NCBI GenBank assembly: GCA_002708395.1
Contig: PANP01000083.1
Span: 5,012-11,707 of the forward strand
Origin: Dehalococcoidia bacterium
Lineage (GTDB): Bacteria > Chloroflexota > Dehalococcoidia > UBA3495
DNA length: 6,696 bases
Direction: 5' to 3'
Shown: positions 5,201-6,696 of the stretch, one piece after another
Numbering within the stretch: position 1 is the first letter of the stretch
Layout: each line of letters starts with the position of its first letter
Notes under the pieces: generated by a model
Seen by the model: only the letters and a program-made list of their open reading frames with translations
What the model was told of the DNA's origin: nothing
Databases searched by the model: none
Program-made: the position numbers and the translations under genes

Positions 5201-6267
5201 CGGAATGCCGGGATAACCTCTTCCCCGAACAGCTTCAGCGACTTCAGAGACTGTTCCTGGGGAATGGTGCCGAAGCGGTGGTTGGCGCAGAAGATGTCGT
5301 ATCCGCACAGTTCGGACTGGGCTTTGAGTTGCTTGATTACCGTCTCCGGACTGCCGACCAAGGCCAGTCCGTTGTCGATCCAGAAATCGAAGGACTCGCT
5401 CATCCCCTGGAACACTCGGCCCAGTTCCTGGTTGGTGGGGCTCTGCGAGTTGCCCTTGAAACCGATACGGGTGTTGGCGATGCCCTCCCGTCCCAGTCCC
5501 CGGGAAGTTAGCAGCGGCTGCTCCGCCTCTTGGCGGGCAATCTCGTCGGTCTCCGCCACGTGGACGGCGCGCATCAGGAAGGTACGTGGCATTGGACCGG
5601 GATGGTTGCACTCCTTCCATACTTTGCGGAAGTAGTCGAACTTCTCGGCGATAACCGAGTCCACGTCGATGTTCTGGGAAACGTGGTAGTTGTTCTTGGC
5701 GGCGTATTCCAAGGAGGCAGGGCTGTGAGCGCCCACCCATATAGGAGGGTAGGGTTGCTGGTAGGGCTTGGGCACCGGCAGGGCCTCGTCGAACTGCCAG
5801 TACTCGCCGTTGTAGGTAACTTCATCCTGGGTCCAGGCCTTGACGATGATCTCCAAGGATTCGGATGACATCTTCTGCCGCTCGAAGAAGGGCAGATTCC
5901 AGCGGATGAACTCATGCTCAGCCACGCCTATTCCCGTTCCGAACTCCACCCGGCCATGGGAAAGGTGGTCCAGTGTCGCCACTTCTTCCGCTAATCGTAT
6001 GGGGTTGTAGAAGGGGAGTTGATAAATCATGACGCCGATGCGGAGTTTGGTGGTCCGCTGGGCCACGGCGCAAAGGTAGACGCTGGGCGCGGTTATCTGT
6101 CCGACATGGGAGTTTTGGTGCTCGATGATGTAGTAGGATTCGTAGCCCAACTCTTCGGCCATCACGGCCTCTCGAAGGTGTTGGTCGTAGATGTCGGCGG
6201 CGGTGGGGGACAGCGCCATCTCGTGCTTCCCGAATCCGTCCCACAGCGCAAATTCAAGTTGTGCCAT
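5197..6267 (-). CDS. LLM-class (luciferase-like) flavin-dependent oxidoreductase 2
   Basis: The 356-residue protein shows the luciferase-like TIM-barrel signatures: a first strand LEFALWDGF, YESYYIIEHQN (42-52) at the E-H motif position, TKLRIGVMIYQLPFYNPIRLAEEVATLDHLSHGRVEFGTGIG across 73-114, KPYQQPYPPIWVGAHS (167-182), LVGSPETVIKQLK and the closing helix SLKLFGEEVIPAF. It is a full-length flavin-dependent monooxygenase or reductase; FMN versus F420 and the substrate are open. Its signature block resembles that of the protein at 3150-4241, but the two differ widely elsewhere, so they are old paralogues rather than a recent duplication. GGAGG at 6273-6277, five bases upstream, sets the start. 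It lies after the terminator of the VOC gene, implying its own promoter, and is coupled to the HAD phosphatase by a four-base ATGA overlap. Confidence 0.92.
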   Translation of the reverse strand: MAQLEFALWDGFGKHEMALSPTAADIYDQHLREAVMAEELGYESYYIIEHQNSHVGQITAPSVYLCAVAQRTTKLRIGVMIYQLPFYNPIRLAEEVATLDHLSHGRVEFGTGIGVAEHEFIRWNLPFFERQKMSSESLEIIVKAWTQDEVTYNGEYWQFDEALPVPKPYQQPYPPIWVGAHSPASLEYAAKNNYHVSQNIDVDSVIAEKFDYFRKVWKECNHPGPMPRTFLMRAVHVAETDEIARQEAEQPLLTSRGLGREGIANTRIGFKGNSQSPTNQELGRVFQGMSESFDFWIDNGLALVGSPETVIKQLKAQSELCGYDIFCANHRFGTIPQEQSLKSLKLFGEEVIPAFR

Positions 6268-6272
6268 AGTTT

Positions 6273-6277
6273 CCTCC
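6273..6277 (-). promoter_or_regulatory. Ribosome binding site of the second LLM gene
   Basis: The minus strand reads GGAGGAAACT followed by ATG (6267-6265). It is a strong site with a spacing of five bases, in contrast to the HAD gene downstream, which lacks one. Confidence 0.75.
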
Positions 6278-6306
6278 GGCTATCCTCGGTCGATTTTCTC
6301 CGCCGT

Positions 6307-6312
6307 ATTCTA
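6307..6312 (-). promoter_or_regulatory. Candidate -10 box of the LLM2-HAD operon
   Basis: The minus strand reads TAGAAT, one mismatch from TATAAT, about 40 bases before the LLM2 start and downstream of the VOC terminator. A recognisable -35 at 16-18 bases is absent, so this is a weak call. A promoter somewhere in 6268-6362 is expected, because the terminator separates this operon from the VOC gene. Confidence 0.3.
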
Positions 6313-6362
6313 CAGGAAAAACCTTAGTGTGGACGGGCTGCAATCTTGCCCCGGGCCCAACT

Positions 6363-6391
6363 AAAAAGGGGCCAGCAAACGCTGGCCCCTT
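6363..6391 (-). terminator. Rho-independent terminator of the VOC gene
   Basis: An 11-bp perfect stem (6366-6376 with 6381-6391) encloses a four-base loop. On the minus strand the stem ends GCTGGCCCCTT and runs on into TTT before AG, giving a T-run of five. It begins 32 bases after the stop of the VOC gene. On the plus strand the stem is followed by CAATC without a T-run, so the terminator acts leftward. Confidence 0.88.
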
Positions 6392-6423
6392 CAATCAGGT
6401 TCGTTATGAACGAGATGGTTGGC

Positions 6424-6696
6424 TTAGGAGAAAATCAGTTCCTTGTTCTTGCGGCCTTCGCGGCGCATCTCGGCCAGACCGTCCACGGCGTCGTCTTGGC
6501 TGTTGCAGAACAACTCGATGCCATTTCCGTCCGGGTCGGAGATGTAGATGCTCTTGGTCATGCTGTGGTCGGTCGTGCGCATCTCAATCTTGTAATCTTC
6601 CAGGCGGTGGTAAAACTCGGTCAGAGTGTCGAAGTCTTCAACCTGCAGGGCCATGTGGTTCAGACCTAGTCCGCCGGGGGTGACGGGAGCGGCGTC
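6424..6696 (-). CDS. VOC-family (glyoxalase/type I extradiol dioxygenase fold) protein, C-terminal part
   Basis: The reading frame is open to the right edge of the window: before the internal Met at 6654 come the codons DAAPVTPGGLGLNH, continuous with the family pattern, so the true start is outside. The visible 90 residues carry GLGLNHMALQVEDF at the start of a beta-alpha-beta-beta-beta module, then a FYHRLEDYKIEM segment, TDHSMTKSIYISDPDGNGIELFC and a charged tail. By family knowledge the His of NHMALQV and the Glu of GIELF are metal ligands, so a metal-dependent active site is plausible. It could be the C-terminal domain of a two-domain catechol 2,3-dioxygenase-like enzyme or part of a single-domain VOC protein (glyoxalase, epimerase, isomerase). 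It ends just before a strong terminator, so it closes an operon coming from the right. Confidence 0.85.
   Translation of the reverse strand, partial: DAAPVTPGGLGLNHMALQVEDFDTLTEFYHRLEDYKIEMRTTDHSMTKSIYISDPDGNGIELFCNSQDDAVDGLAEMRREGRKNKELIFS

Noticed and set aside
5201..5740. N-terminal extension of the HAD frame by 180 residues
   Set aside because: It is an out-of-phase reading of the second LLM gene, rich in Arg, Pro and Gly with no family match. The HAD fold begins exactly at MIRALVVDLDGT (5200).
6363..6391. Bidirectional terminator
   Set aside because: The T-run exists only on the minus strand, and no plus-strand gene ends here.
6424..6654. Complete 76-residue VOC protein starting at the internal Met
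   Set aside because: The frame stays open to the window edge, and the residues before this Met (GLGLNH) belong to the conserved first strand, including the metal-binding His.

Overview
This window looks like chromosomal DNA from a free-living bacterium, fairly GC-rich by eye. It is packed with oxidative catabolism genes and carries no phage, plasmid, transposase, CRISPR, tRNA or rRNA signature that I can see. Two luciferase-like flavin-dependent oxidoreductases, a LigB-type extradiol dioxygenase homologue, a VOC-fold protein, a gamma-glutamyltransferase-family Ntn hydrolase and a PIG-L deacetylase sit close together. This mix, with interspersed short palindromic repeats, is reminiscent of SAR202-type Chloroflexota, which are known for expanded flavin monooxygenase and ring-cleavage families. 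The taxonomic guess is an inference; I could not search a database.

Layout. Positions 1-50 (minus) hold the first 16 codons of a PIG-L/LmbE deacetylase that runs off the left edge. Positions 51-231 are a spacer with two palindromic repeat elements. Positions 232-1860 (minus) encode a GGT-family Ntn hydrolase that lacks two substrate-binding features of true gamma-glutamyltransferases. Positions 1861-2087 are a divergent control region with a near-consensus sigma-70 promoter reading right (TTGACA-N17-TACAAT), a tandem direct repeat just upstream of it and an inverted repeat just downstream. Rightward genes follow: the LigB-like dioxygenase (2088-3056, Gln at a position that is a metal-binding His in LigB) and a luciferase-like oxidoreductase (3150-4241). 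The convergent spacer 4242-4456 carries two inverted copies of a short repeat. Leftward genes then come in from the right: a VOC protein (from beyond 6696 to 6424) closed by a clear rho-independent terminator (6363-6391), then a second luciferase-like oxidoreductase (6267-5197) whose stop overlaps the start of a Cof-type HAD phosphatase (5200-4457).

How the parts may work together. The theme is probably oxidative attack on organic substrates: flavin-dependent monooxygenation, ring opening by dioxygenases, and hydrolytic steps (amide, N-acetyl, phosphate ester). The LigB-like and first LLM genes plausibly share the strong promoter. The second LLM and HAD genes are almost certainly translationally coupled. 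No substrate can be assigned from sequence alone. I found no convincing wholly new system. The most useful leads are the active-site substitutions in the GGT-like and LigB-like proteins, the LLM-HAD coupling, and a repeat pair with compensatory changes.
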